The notes beneath the pieces were generated by a model that did no database searches, was not told the origin of the DNA, and saw only the letters and a list, made by a program, of their open reading frames with translations. This document shows, piece by piece, positions 8,282 through 16,305 of a stretch of 64,000 nucleotides of DNA (the first letter of the stretch is position 1; every line of letters starts with the position of its first letter). The position numbers and the translations under genes were made by a program. Origin of the DNA: a virus; IMG/VR virus record IMGVR_UViG_3300034190_001539, positions 37,286-101,285 of that record. One strand, written 5' to 3'.

Positions 8282-9904
8282 TTAAACTTGATCGATGTCG
8301 GTTACAACAACTTTTCCGTAGAATTCTGGACGAACCATCTTCTTAGCGTAACGAGTCATCACACCTTTACGTGGAGTAAAGTTTTGAGGATCGTATACTA
8401 ACGGAGTCATAATCATCGGTACATATGGAGCATATACAGCACCAGTTTCTAAGAAATTGCTTCCTCTGAAACCAATAAGTATAGAATTATCCAACATGTA
8501 AGGATTCTTATAAACAGTATATCTGTTATTGATTGAACCAACAGCTTCAACACCCATAGCATAAGTTTTACCTTCTGCATTACCAGTATTAGCAATATAT
8601 CCGCTAACTGATTCTAAGATTGTAGCAGTTTCAGGTGAAACAACAACAAAATTAGCACCACCACGAAGTGTTTTCTGATGGATAGCATTAGAAACAGATT
8701 GTATCTTAATACCTAATGTTTGAAACCATTGAGATTTCGTATAAGCATTAGAAGCACCACTTATTTGTGAAAAAGCAGGTGCACCTGTTCCAGAACCATC
8801 ATACTCATAGCCAACTTTAGCTGACCAGTATGCTGTCTTAGCAGAAGCATTAGCTTTTAACATATCAAGGATTTCTAAATCGATTTCCATTGCGATGTAC
8901 TCACTTAACATAGCAGTTAGTTCAGCTTCGGCATCAACAGAATGATAAGCATTAAGATCCTGAGCAAGCTCTGGTGTCCATACAGCTTTTAACTTTCTTG
9001 TTTTAGCAACGATAGCTTCACTTCTTAACTGAATGTCTACTTCTGGAATCTCAAGATCATCAGCAGATGATGGTCCAGGTGTAGTAAACGAGCTCTGTTC
9101 AAAATCACCACGTTGAGTAGCAATTGGAGCTTCGTGATACTTAACACCAAAAAGTTGTCCATCAGCAGGTGTAATCTTAGCAAAGAAACTAGCAGTAGTT
9201 ACATTATTGACATCATCAACTACACTATAAGCTGGATAAACAGCTGTTACTCCAGAACCACTAAGTTCCCAAGCACGTATGCCATTGTAGTCAGGTCTAG
9301 TAAATAAACCAGCACCAACTGATACTTTTAAAAGTGTTCCATCAGCAACAGAAGCACTTAAATCAGGCTCAAAGTCTACATCTTTCCATGTAGCAGAACC
9401 AGTAGTCATACCAAGTGGCGTAATACCTTCAGCTTTTTTATCGTTGATTGAATATCCAAATTTGCCTGCACCATACAAACCACCACTAGCATCGCCAGAA
9501 CCTGAAGTATTACCAAATACATCAGAATTTTGATCGATTTGTGAGGAAGCAGAACCATATTTGAAGTCCAAAAAGAAAATCAGACCTGATGGTAGATTCA
9601 TCGGTTGTACACTAACAAACTCTTGTGCTGACAATTCACCAAAGATTCTACGAACCAATGGTAATGCAACACCAGACCACTCTTCTCTATCACCACCAGT
9701 ACCTGTCGCTGAAGCTTCTTTAATAAGCTGCGTTGCCTGGTTTTCTAAAAGAACAGCCATTCCCTGTTTCTTAGTGGAGTCATCGATTTCATCTAACAAT
9801 CCGGTCGGTTCCCATTTGTCGACCAGTTTCCTAGTCTGTTTGAGAAGCTCTTTGTGTGGGTTGTGCCCAGTCATCAAAGAGTTTAGATTATCAAAGTTTG
9901 ACAT
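8282..9904 (-). CDS. 23: Major capsid protein gp23
   Basis: A 540-residue T4-type major capsid protein (T4 gp23 has 521). The signature stretch LPLVRRIFGELSAQEFVSVQ, then PMNLPSGLIFFLDF, is diagnostic of the family. A putative maturation site for the prohead protease is visible: QLIKE-ASATG at residues 59-68, cut after Glu63. This matches the T4 cut after Glu65 in an Ile-Ala-Glu context. The protein forms the hexamers of the prolate or icosahedral shell. GGGAGA precedes the ATG. The gene follows gp22 directly and ends in a strong terminator, as expected for the most highly expressed late gene. Confidence 0.96.
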   Translation of the reverse strand: MSNFDNLNSLMTGHNPHKELLKQTRKLVDKWEPTGLLDEIDDSTKKQGMAVLLENQATQLIKEASATGTGGDREEWSGVALPLVRRIFGELSAQEFVSVQPMNLPSGLIFFLDFKYGSASSQIDQNSDVFGNTSGSGDASGGLYGAGKFGYSINDKKAEGITPLGMTTGSATWKDVDFEPDLSASVADGTLLKVSVGAGLFTRPDYNGIRAWELSGSGVTAVYPAYSVVDDVNNVTTASFFAKITPADGQLFGVKYHEAPIATQRGDFEQSSFTTPGPSSADDLEIPEVDIQLRSEAIVAKTRKLKAVWTPELAQDLNAYHSVDAEAELTAMLSEYIAMEIDLEILDMLKANASAKTAYWSAKVGYEYDGSGTGAPAFSQISGASNAYTKSQWFQTLGIKIQSVSNAIHQKTLRGGANFVVVSPETATILESVSGYIANTGNAEGKTYAMGVEAVGSINNRYTVYKNPYMLDNSILIGFRGSNFLETGAVYAPYVPMIMTPLVYDPQNFTPRKGVMTRYAKKMVRPEFYGKVVVTDIDQV

Positions 9905-9918
9905 TATATGTCTCCCAA

Positions 9919-10977
9919 TTATATAAGGTTAGCTAACTTCTTAAACCTGTCTCTCAAATCTGAACTTTCAGTTATTACTTTCTTTTCAGATTTGGTAGAC
10001 GCTATTGGTTTAGATGCGCTTCCCTTATGTTCATTTATTTCATTTTTTCTAGCACCAAAAGATTCACCAAGTGTAGAATACACTAACTTGACTTCTCTAA
10101 GGTTACTAGCTCTATCGAATTGCTCAACGACTTTCATCTTCTGTTCATTGTTCAAACCATGCTTTCTGAATAGTTTGTTTGTGAATAAAAGTTTAGCATT
10201 TAGCAAGTTGACTTCATTTAGCTTTCCACGAAGTGTTTCGATTACGGAACGATGTTCTTCAAGATCAGATTTTAGTTCGGAAACTTCGTCTTTCTTTTCA
10301 TCTTCATCTTCTTCCTCAGAAAGTGCTTTAAGTACTTCGTCAAGATCGATGTCCTCATCCATCTCATCTTCGTCTTTATCTTCACCTTCTTTTAACTTCG
10401 CTTTTCCGTCACTTCCGACTCCAGATGAATCATTGGCTTTTTTATTGACTTTATTGTCACCATTACCAATATCAGAGGAAACGTCATTTTCATCCATTTC
10501 TTCTTTTTCATCTTTATCTTCACCTTCTTCAAGCTCAGACTCTAACTCTTTAATTACAGATTCTAAATCAAGATCTTCTTCCATATCTTCATCATCATCT
10601 TTAGCGATTTCATCCATTTCATCTTCATCTTCTTCTTCAGATACTACAGGTGCATATTTAACACCATCGATTTCGATTATTTTGGTTTCATCCACATCAG
10701 ACGGATCTTCATCAGCATCATCAGAAGGATCTTCGTCATCTTCTTTGTATGATATTTCATCAACATCATCATCAGAAGGATCTTCGTCATCTTCTTTGTA
10801 TGAGATTTCATCTACATCTTTCTCATCTTCATCTTCCATTTCTGTTTGAATCTTCTGAGATAGCATGTTCTGCAATCTTGGAGTGAAAGCCTCTTCTAAA
10901 GCCATCTTTGCGTTTTCTAAAGCAGTCTCACGAACAGCTTTTGCGTCAGCAATTGCTTCTTTTAAGAGATCATCCAT
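9919..10977 (-). CDS. 22: Prohead core scaffold protein gp22
   Basis: A 352-residue, extremely acidic protein. The N-terminus (EAIADAKAVRETALENAKMA then LEEAFTPRLQNML) matches gp22 scaffolds of marine T4-like phages. The middle (about residues 60-225) is Asp/Glu-rich low complexity with near-duplicate blocks (DEISYKEDDEDPSDD occurs twice). The C-terminal third is helical (VSELKSDLEEHRSVIETLRG). The family forms the internal core on which gp23 assembles and is destroyed by gp21. AGGAGA precedes the ATG. The leader is about 120 bases long, contains a hairpin and an ATATTTATA motif, and separates the gene from S21. Adjacent gp23 and gp21 make the call secure. Confidence 0.9.
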   Translation of the reverse strand: MDDLLKEAIADAKAVRETALENAKMALEEAFTPRLQNMLSQKIQTEMEDEDEKDVDEISYKEDDEDPSDDDVDEISYKEDDEDPSDDADEDPSDVDETKIIEIDGVKYAPVVSEEEDEDEMDEIAKDDDEDMEEDLDLESVIKELESELEEGEDKDEKEEMDENDVSSDIGNGDNKVNKKANDSSGVGSDGKAKLKEGEDKDEDEMDEDIDLDEVLKALSEEEDEDEKKDEVSELKSDLEEHRSVIETLRGKLNEVNLLNAKLLFTNKLFRKHGLNNEQKMKVVEQFDRASNLREVKLVYSTLGESFGARKNEINEHKGSASKPIASTKSEKKVITESSDLRDRFKKLANLI

Positions 10978-11044
10978 TATTATTCTCCTATTTAGGATTT
11001 AGTATAGTTATTGGGAACTATAATAGAATTATTATATTTCGGTT

Positions 11045-11069
11045 ACACCGTATACGATAGGAACGGTGT
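11045..11069 (-). promoter_or_regulatory. Hairpin in the S21-gp22 intergenic leader
   Basis: ACACCGT (11045-11051) pairs exactly with ACGGTGT (11063-11069) across an 11-base loop. It lies about 68 bases upstream of the gp22 start. It has no trailing T-run on the minus strand, so it reads better as an RNA leader structure or processing site than as a terminator. Confidence 0.4.
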
Positions 11070-11085
11070 GTTTAGTTTTGATATA

Positions 11086-11094
11086 TATAAATAT
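11086..11094 (-). promoter_or_regulatory. Intergenic ATATTTATA motif upstream of gp22
   Basis: ATATTTATA on the coding strand (extended TATATTTATATATAT), 108 bases upstream of gp22 and just past the S21 stop. It could allow separate high-level transcription of gp22-gp23. Confidence 0.4.
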
Positions 11095-11100
11095 AAAAAG

Positions 11101-11328
11101 TTAAAATTTTCTTCCTCTTTTTCGTGAATCTTCTTCCATTAGTTTTATTTTTTTCCAATAATTACGAGCTTTAGCTTTACTTTTAGCTTCTTTTTTAACA
11201 TCGGATGGTTTTTTATAAAACTCACGTTCTCTTAAATCATACATTAAATTAGAATCTTTTACTTTTCTTTTAAAAATACTGAGAGCTTTCTCAACATTAT
11301 TATTTTTAACAACAACCTTTATTGCCAT
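11101..11328 (-). CDS. rpsU: Ribosomal protein bS21 homologue
   Basis: A 75-residue, strongly basic protein with the bS21 layout: a short beta start (AIKVVVKNNN), a helix (VEKALSIFKRKVKDSNLM), the family hallmark LREREFYKKPSD at about residues 32-43, then a Lys/Arg-rich tail. E. coli S21 is 71 residues. bS21 sits on the 30S platform near the anti-Shine-Dalgarno and helps initiation. Phage copies have been reported in marine phages and may bias initiation on phage mRNAs. Its own ribosome site AAGAGGT directly follows the stop of the upstream head gene. Placement inside the late head operon, just before gp22, suggests late expression. The ancestral donor cannot be told from this sequence alone. 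Confidence 0.88.
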   Translation of the reverse strand: MAIKVVVKNNNVEKALSIFKRKVKDSNLMYDLREREFYKKPSDVKKEAKSKAKARNYWKKIKLMEEDSRKRGRKF

Positions 11329-11337
11329 ATTTACCTC

Positions 11338-11961
11338 TTAGTCTGTTTCTTTTTTTGCCTTATAATTTCTATCAACATAGTTAAAGAAATCATCCTTATC
11401 TTCTGGCTTTAAATCTTTTGGAGACTTAATTCCAAATTTTTTCATAGCTTTATTAAAAAATTCTTTGTATCCGTCATCCTCTCTAAACATCATATCCTTA
11501 CCTTCATTAGATTCGCTATCCTCATCATCATGACCTGGCACATGCTTTTCACCAATCTCATAGTATCTACCTAAGATATTCCCCATATCTTCGTATAAAC
11601 CACTCATTCTTTCCTGTAGAGAATTAGCTTCTTGTGAAACCTTACCAAATTGCTTTGATAAGCCTGTAAGTTCTTTCATATTACGGCTGACTGTAACCTT
11701 ATCAAACATATCTTCTGTTTCAGATAGAGTATGTTGAGCAGCACCTTCAGCAATCGATGAAAGACTTTCAGCTACTTCTTTTAAGCTACCTTTACCATAG
11801 ATGGATTCACCTATAGAGTTAAAGTTACGAATAGATTCTACTAATTCATTTACATTGATAGATGGTTTATCGTTTTCTTTCTTAGCCCACGGACTTTCTG
11901 AAATCATACCACCAGCTATTCTTATCTCTTTTAGTAAATCTTTTAATTTAACATTTGCCAT
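11338..11961 (-). CDS. Predicted head-core protein, 207 aa
   Basis: I do not recognise a named family. The N-terminus MANVKLKDLLKEIRIAGG is a short amphipathic leader with a Leu-Lys-Glu, like other proteins of this head cluster. Residues of about 50-130 are helical/coiled-coil (LKEVAESLSSIAEGAAQ, LSKQFGKVSQEANSLQERMS). The C-terminus (KFGIKSPKDLKPEDKDDFFN) is a compact helical segment found at the ends of several marine phage head proteins. It sits between S21 and an 85-residue gene with AAGGAGA before the ATG. A role in the prohead core or as an internal head protein is inferred from position and leader. Confidence 0.65.
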   Translation of the reverse strand: MANVKLKDLLKEIRIAGGMISESPWAKKENDKPSINVNELVESIRNFNSIGESIYGKGSLKEVAESLSSIAEGAAQHTLSETEDMFDKVTVSRNMKELTGLSKQFGKVSQEANSLQERMSGLYEDMGNILGRYYEIGEKHVPGHDDEDSESNEGKDMMFREDDGYKEFFNKAMKKFGIKSPKDLKPEDKDDFFNYVDRNYKAKKETD

Positions 11962-11978
11962 AATATTGTCTCCTTAGA

Positions 11979-11987
11979 TATAAATAT
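11979..11987 (-). promoter_or_regulatory. Intergenic ATATTTATA motif upstream of 207-aa head gene
   Basis: GATATTTATATC on the coding strand, 17 bases upstream of the ATG at 11961 and directly before its AAGGAGA ribosome site. Confidence 0.35.
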
Positions 11988-11995
11988 CTACTTTC

Positions 11996-12253
11996 TTAAT
12001 TTTCTTTATTTTGAAATTTATCTTCTAAACCATCTTTACCATCAAAGTAATTGTACACACTCTGTAAGTAGTCCATAGACTTAGTTAGTTTGGATTGAAC
12101 CCAAGCCGGCATTTCAACTTCACCACCATTACCGACATTATCAACTATCTTATAAATCATTTTTGCATACTTCATAGAACGTTCTAATTGAGCTTTAGCC
12201 ATTTTACCTTCGTGGTCATCAGCTTCGTTTAATATATCCTTTAATTTTATCAT
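11996..12253 (-). CDS. Small head-associated protein with capsid-targeting-like leader, 85 aa
   Basis: An 85-residue protein of unknown function, starting MIKLKDILNEADD. This leader looks like the T4 capsid-targeting peptides that end in Leu/Ile-x-Glu and are cut by gp21; a cut after LNE at residue 9 is predicted. The rest is helical (AQLERSMKYAKMIYKIVDNV, SMDYLQSVYNYFDG). The ATG overlaps the stop of the upstream gene as ATGA, so it is translationally coupled. It lies three genes downstream of the prohead protease in the transcribed direction. It may be an internal protein or core component comparable in role to T4 gp67/gp68, but no homology to those is visible. Confidence 0.65.
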   Translation of the reverse strand: MIKLKDILNEADDHEGKMAKAQLERSMKYAKMIYKIVDNVGNGGEVEMPAWVQSKLTKSMDYLQSVYNYFDGKDGLEDKFQNKEN

Positions 12254-13401
12254 TTTACAAACTTCATAGCCATTTTAGCCATCTTTGGTATTGATAGATT
12301 TGCGAACTTTTTCTTATTAGATGTATTGATTTTATCATATACTTGAGTTATAGCAGATGCAGAATAACTATCAACTTTCATCTTTTTACCTGATACAGGA
12401 TCTTTAATGTTAGTAATACCATTCTTTAAAACATCTCTAATTTTAGCAATTATATCAGGATCTTTAGCTTCATTTACAGATTCAGATATTTGAGGATTCC
12501 TTTGTGTTCCACTATTCCAACTACTAATTAGTGAAATAAACGGAGTCATATGTTTTTTGTACATTTTTAAAATAATCTTTTCGTCTGTTTTATCACCTCT
12601 TATTTTAGTAGACATTTTAGCTAAAACAATAACTTCTTGTTCAAATTTTCTAACTGATTTCATAAAATCATCAGTTAATTTTTGAGCATATTGTTTTTGA
12701 CCTTCATTTACATCACCCTTACCAGTAAGTTTATATCCTAAAACTTCGGCATTCTCTTTTCTGGCTTTTTCAAATTTTTTCTTTTCAGAACCTTTTAAAT
12801 CTCCACCAAATCCTTCATCTTTCTTTTTCTTTTTAAATTTAGCCATAAATCTTTGAAATAAACTTTTTGCTTTTTTATGGTCTTTATGATTTCTATTACC
12901 TAAAGCAGTTTTAACTTTAACATTTTTTGCAATCTGTCTGTCCAACATAGCTTTGTAAGCTGCTGGATTAGTGACGGACATAGGTGGAACTAATTCTGTT
13001 ATTTGAGATTCTTTCTTCAAACGACTCTTTTCAGCCCTTCCTCTATTCTTAGACTCTGATTCAAATCCCACAATCTTTCCCCCTTTGTGTGAGGCGTCTT
13101 TGCCATCACCATTACCATAAGTACCTTTCTTACGATTGTACTTATTTAATTCTGCTCTATACTTTTTAGACTTTGTAGAAGATTGAAATTTCTTATACTC
13201 ATCCTTATAGTCTCTTTCTTCCTTTACCTTTTTAGGTAAGTCGTCATGCTTTGTTTTAGCATACTTTCTTACACTACCCTTTTCCATAGACTTAGCAGCC
13301 TTTTGAGCTGCTTTTGAAAATTTACCAGCGGGCGCTTCACCCTTCTGTATCGACCTTACTATACCCATAAACTTTTGTTGTTGTTTGGATTTAGATGGCA
13401 T
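12250..13401 (-). CDS. Basic head-cluster protein with HNH-like insert, 383 aa
   Basis: A very basic, Lys-rich protein. The N-terminal module (MPSKSKQQQKFMGIVRSIQK, ending near TKHDDLPKKV at residue 58) is a recurrent short domain in phage proteins. Residues of about 64-130 (YKKFQSSTKSKKYRAELNKY, then GDGKDASHKGGK, then NRGRAEKSRLKK) resemble an HNH-like fold in which the usual Asp-His reads Ser-His, so activity is doubtful. The C-terminal 160 residues are helical. Possible gp21-type sites include QITE, GDVNE and ISESVNEA. The start codon directly follows the gp21 stop. Role unknown; a DNA-binding internal head protein fits charge and position. Confidence 0.6.
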   Translation of the reverse strand: MPSKSKQQQKFMGIVRSIQKGEAPAGKFSKAAQKAAKSMEKGSVRKYAKTKHDDLPKKVKEERDYKDEYKKFQSSTKSKKYRAELNKYNRKKGTYGNGDGKDASHKGGKIVGFESESKNRGRAEKSRLKKESQITELVPPMSVTNPAAYKAMLDRQIAKNVKVKTALGNRNHKDHKKAKSLFQRFMAKFKKKKKDEGFGGDLKGSEKKKFEKARKENAEVLGYKLTGKGDVNEGQKQYAQKLTDDFMKSVRKFEQEVIVLAKMSTKIRGDKTDEKIILKMYKKHMTPFISLISSWNSGTQRNPQISESVNEAKDPDIIAKIRDVLKNGITNIKDPVSGKKMKVDSYSASAITQVYDKINTSNKKKFANLSIPKMAKMAMKFVK

Positions 13402-14004
13402 TTAGCCTCTCATTATATCGTTAATGACTGCTTCTACCTTACCATACTTTGTATTACGAACAGCAACGTTCTTATCAACACTCTCATTCATTGGATACAT
13501 AAAAGCACCATGTGTAGATGGATTAGATACGAAGTCAAATGCAATCAGTTCAAAGTCATCCTGCACTTCTTGAGCCCCACTCTCATTCACAGATTCAACC
13601 GAACCCATACCACGAGAACTAATACCCAATCTAATACCACTTTTAAATAATTCTTTTAGAATATTACCGCTCGGTGTTGGTAAAACCTCTACAGTTCCAA
13701 CTAAATCATCACCATTCCAATTCATTTCTGTAATATTATGTGATACGTTAGCTAAATTCACAACAGAAGATTCGGGATGGTCTAACTCACCCATAGCCCT
13801 TTTCTGTCCAATAAAATTTTCAAAATACTTTTTAGCTTCACGCATTAGTATTTCTTTTGGATACACCCTACCATTTTGGTTTTTAGTGTCTGCTCTTTGC
13901 AATACACCCTTAACAACTAACTTTCCGTTGTTCTCTTTCATAGCCTCGTTGATTTGGTCGGCTTGTATTTCAAATGGTAAATAATCTACTATTAATTGTT
14001 TCAT
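13402..14004 (-). CDS. 21: Prohead core protease gp21
   Basis: A 200-residue serine protease of the T4 gp21 (prohead protease) family. Catalytic His76 lies in GELDHPES, and Ser129/130 lie in GIRLGISSRGMGS. The N-terminal KGVLQRADTKNQNGRVYP is the family hallmark. The enzyme sits inside the prohead, digests the scaffold and trims gp23 and internal proteins after (Leu/Ile)-x-Glu. Its own ADQINEA at about residues 15-21 is a possible self-cleavage site. AGGAG precedes the ATG, which overlaps the upstream stop as ATGA. It is flanked by head-core genes and leads to S21, gp22 and gp23, the T4-like order with extra genes inserted. Confidence 0.95.
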   Translation of the reverse strand: MKQLIVDYLPFEIQADQINEAMKENNGKLVVKGVLQRADTKNQNGRVYPKEILMREAKKYFENFIGQKRAMGELDHPESSVVNLANVSHNITEMNWNGDDLVGTVEVLPTPSGNILKELFKSGIRLGISSRGMGSVESVNESGAQEVQDDFELIAFDFVSNPSTHGAFMYPMNESVDKNVAVRNTKYGKVEAVINDIMRG

Positions 14005-14783
14005 TTTCTACTCCTAAATATTCTATCGTAATTTTCTTTTAATATACGAGGATTCTTTTTTGATTCCTTTATTGCTTTATATTTTTTTCCATCGATTACT
14101 TTGATTTTTTCGTCTTTAACTTTTATAATGGAGTTAGCATAATCTCCTAAATCTGCTAATGTTCCATCACCTTCACCATCCATAGCCTTTCTAATTTTTT
14201 CATCATCTACCATTTTTTCAAGAGCTGCGTCTGCTTCTTCTTTACTACCAAAATACATTGGAGAAGATCCCATTCCCAATTCTATAGCATATTGAGGCTC
14301 GCCAGTCATATTTCCATCATCATCAAAATTTGGAGCAGCGTGAAATCCTAATACATTATCGGGATCATCATCTTTACCAACCAAGCTATGAATCTCTCCA
14401 CCATAGTTTGCATCTTCTGAGCCAACTGTTAGTCCTTTATCCTTTGCAATATTCTGTAATTCTTTTTCAATTTGTTCGTTTTCTTTTTCTGGTGCATTTT
14501 TTTCGTCATCACCATCATCAGAATCCATATCTGGCTCATCTCCACCATCTCTATCGAAATCACCACCACCTAGCTTATCGCCAGAATCCTTTTCACTATC
14601 ATCGCCACCATCATCTGACATTTTATTGTAAGCGACTTTTGCTGGGTGGTCATCTGGTTGCTTTTTAGCAGCACCAGCAGTCATTTCTTGAGACTCACCC
14701 TCTTTGTCTTTATACTTGATGATTTTATCATCATCGACATCAGCCTCATTCATATTTGTTGCAATTTCTAATAGTGAAATCAT
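14001..14783 (-). CDS. Acidic predicted head-core protein, 260 aa
   Basis: Unrecognised family. The N-terminal leader MISLLEIATNMNEADVDD resembles a capsid-targeting peptide. Residues of about 50-105 are Asp/Gly/Glu low complexity. A globular part follows (GEIHSLVGKDDDPDNVLGFH, YAIELGMGSSPMYFGSKEEA) that resembles no fold I can name. The C-terminus (KAIKESKKNPRILKENYDRI) is basic and carries two (Ile/Leu)-x-Glu sites. It overlaps its neighbours by 1 and 4 bases, with GGAGA before the ATG. The acidic bulk and position between portal and protease match T4 core proteins gp67/gp68 in role, though not in sequence. Confidence 0.65.
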   Translation of the reverse strand: MISLLEIATNMNEADVDDDKIIKYKDKEGESQEMTAGAAKKQPDDHPAKVAYNKMSDDGGDDSEKDSGDKLGGGDFDRDGGDEPDMDSDDGDDEKNAPEKENEQIEKELQNIAKDKGLTVGSEDANYGGEIHSLVGKDDDPDNVLGFHAAPNFDDDGNMTGEPQYAIELGMGSSPMYFGSKEEADAALEKMVDDEKIRKAMDGEGDGTLADLGDYANSIIKVKDEKIKVIDGKKYKAIKESKKNPRILKENYDRIFRSRK

Positions 14784-14968
14784 TAGTCTTTCTCCATCAT
14801 AATTTCGTGTTTAAGACTTTCCAGTTGTTCTATCCACTGTCCAAGTCTCCTTATCATATAATTCTTATCTACATCTTTTTTCTGTATTTCAATTTGCCAT
14901 CGTTTTAACAATGTTGAAATACTAAAAAGAGTATCCATATAGGATTTCTTCTTATCTTCAAACGGCAT
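14783..14968 (-). CDS. Small hypothetical head-cluster protein, 61 aa
   Basis: A 61-residue, mostly helical protein (MDTLFSISTLLKRWQIEIQK, GQWIEQLESLKHEIM), with no Cys and no membrane segment. GGAGT lies upstream of the ATG, and its TAA shares a base with the next ATG. Tight packing between two head-core candidates argues that it is real and co-expressed. Function unknown; the helix pattern suggests a small coiled-coil partner of a core protein. Confidence 0.6.
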   Translation of the reverse strand: MPFEDKKKSYMDTLFSISTLLKRWQIEIQKKDVDKNYMIRRLGQWIEQLESLKHEIMMEKD

Positions 14969-14979
14969 AGTGACTCCGG

Positions 14980-15408
14980 TTACTGTAACTGACCTACTTT
15001 GCTTGCTAGTTTTACTAACCTCTCACTTATTTTATTTAAAGCCTTATGTGTATTTTTCCAATATGACCTAGAATCGACATTCAATTCATTTTTAAGACGA
15101 ACATTCATCTTTACCAATTTATCCAATTCATTGAGACTATCTCTAATCTCTCTCATAGAACGACCTATCTTTTGTTTTGGATTCATTGACTCATCATTTC
15201 TATAGTTGTGATACTTACCTTCAGTTACTTTGCTGTATCCAGTAGAGTTGGTAGCTATCTTCTTCTTTTTCTTCTTATCTTTCTTTCTACCACCACCAAA
15301 TGCATAAGGCGTTTGATAGCCAGCAATATCACCAGTTACAGAAGCTTCATCGAGCTCATTTTTGATTAACTCTCTGATTATTTCTTTGAGTTTATCCATT
15401 TTAGACAT
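14980..15408 (-). CDS. Predicted head-core protein with Lys-rich loop, 142 aa
   Basis: The N-terminal helix MSKMDKLKEIIRELIKNELD is followed by LDE-ASVTGDIAGYQTPYAF, so a gp21-type cut after Leu-Asp-Glu at residue 20 is plausible. Next come a Gly/Lys-rich loop (GGGRKKDKKKKKK) and a C-terminal helical domain of about 65 residues. The VTGD..G...AF motif has a weak echo in the metallopeptidase gene at 44.2 kb. It overlaps the end of the upstream gene by 8 bases with AGGAG inside that gene. It is widespread in marine T4-like phages as far as I recall, but I know of no function. Head core or internal protein is the best guess. Confidence 0.65.
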   Translation of the reverse strand: MSKMDKLKEIIRELIKNELDEASVTGDIAGYQTPYAFGGGRKKDKKKKKKIATNSTGYSKVTEGKYHNYRNDESMNPKQKIGRSMREIRDSLNELDKLVKMNVRLKNELNVDSRSYWKNTHKALNKISERLVKLASKVGQLQ

Positions 15409-16255
15409 TCTTTAGCTCCTTAACTAATTCATAATATCTCATTAATGTAACCACTTGCTTATCCTCAACTATTCTTCCCTTCATAAGAGTTTCTGCTTGA
15501 TTTATAGCCTCTTTTAGCTTAATCTTTGTAACTTTGTCTGAAACTTTAGGTAAATGCGATTGGAGTTGCTTTTTTACCTTAACTGTTTCACTTTCAATAA
15601 ACTCTTTAAGAGAATTGGTGTTAGAAATGTTATTTATGTACTCTTTTAACAAATTTCTTTGATTTGCGCTAAGAGAACTATATTTTTTGTTAAATTTTTC
15701 AACTAAAATTCCATAAGCAAGCAATCTCAAATCTTTTTCTTGCTTTTTGTAACCCTCTACCATAACATTCTCTTTCTTTTTGGTTGAAAGGTTCTTTCGT
15801 GTTATGTTTTCTACAATAGTAAAGCGACTTTCTGTTTCTGTCTGAGGATTCATAGCTTCTTTTGTTGAAAATAGCTTAAAGATTGAAGCATTTACTTTAT
15901 AGTTTGGTATTCTAGCCATAAAAAAGTTATTTATATCATAATGAGAACGAACCTCTTTAATTAGATTATATTTTTCTCTTTTTAGAGAAGCTTCGTTTAA
16001 TTTGATACGAGCAGTTAATACTGCATCTACTAAATGATTGGCTTTTGTTTCTGATTTGTAATTCTCAACAGTTAATACTCTATATAATTCGTACTCTTTA
16101 CCCAATTGAGTGTTCTTATTAAAAAACTCTTTTAATATTTTAGCCGCATAACCTTTCTTATCATTATTTAACACATCGACTGTAATCTGTCTAGTTAATA
16201 ACTCAAATAATATTCCGGTGTTACGGATTTTTGAGTGTTTTGTTTTTGAACTCAT
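15401..16255 (-). CDS. Conserved head-cluster protein downstream of portal, 284 aa
   Basis: An all-helical, basic protein starting MSSKTKHSKIRNTGILFELL, with a conserved-looking N-terminus (RNTGILFELLTRQITVDVL). I chose the ATG at 16255 because GGAG lies 8 bases upstream; an in-frame TTG at 16267 has nothing comparable. An internal LNEASLKRE gives one Leu-x-Glu site. It sits right after gp20, where T4 has the core genes 67 and 68. No fold or motif with a known activity is visible. Possibly a scaffold partner that links portal and core. Confidence 0.7.
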   Translation of the reverse strand: MSSKTKHSKIRNTGILFELLTRQITVDVLNNDKKGYAAKILKEFFNKNTQLGKEYELYRVLTVENYKSETKANHLVDAVLTARIKLNEASLKREKYNLIKEVRSHYDINNFFMARIPNYKVNASIFKLFSTKEAMNPQTETESRFTIVENITRKNLSTKKKENVMVEGYKKQEKDLRLLAYGILVEKFNKKYSSLSANQRNLLKEYINNISNTNSLKEFIESETVKVKKQLQSHLPKVSDKVTKIKLKEAINQAETLMKGRIVEDKQVVTLMRYYELVKELKNV

Positions 16256-16288
16256 ATTATACTCCAATCGTTTATATAATTCTTCATA

Positions 16289-16297
16289 TATAAATAT
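16289..16297 (-). promoter_or_regulatory. Intergenic ATATTTATATATGAA motif after gp20
   Basis: The full-length form of the intergenic motif, 33 bases upstream of the ATG at 16255, in the 50-base gap after the portal gene. The same 15-mer occurs before 25018 and 47805. Confidence 0.45.
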
Positions 16298-16305
16298 ATG
16301 ATTAC

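Noticed and set aside
9908-10849. Plus-strand Ser-rich frame opposite gp22
   Set aside because: It is the antisense of the Asp/Glu-rich gp22 tract; gp22 has clear family similarity and a good start.
16256-16267. TTG start at 16267 for the gene after gp20
   Set aside because: GGAG 8 bases upstream of ATG 16255 decides for the shorter form.
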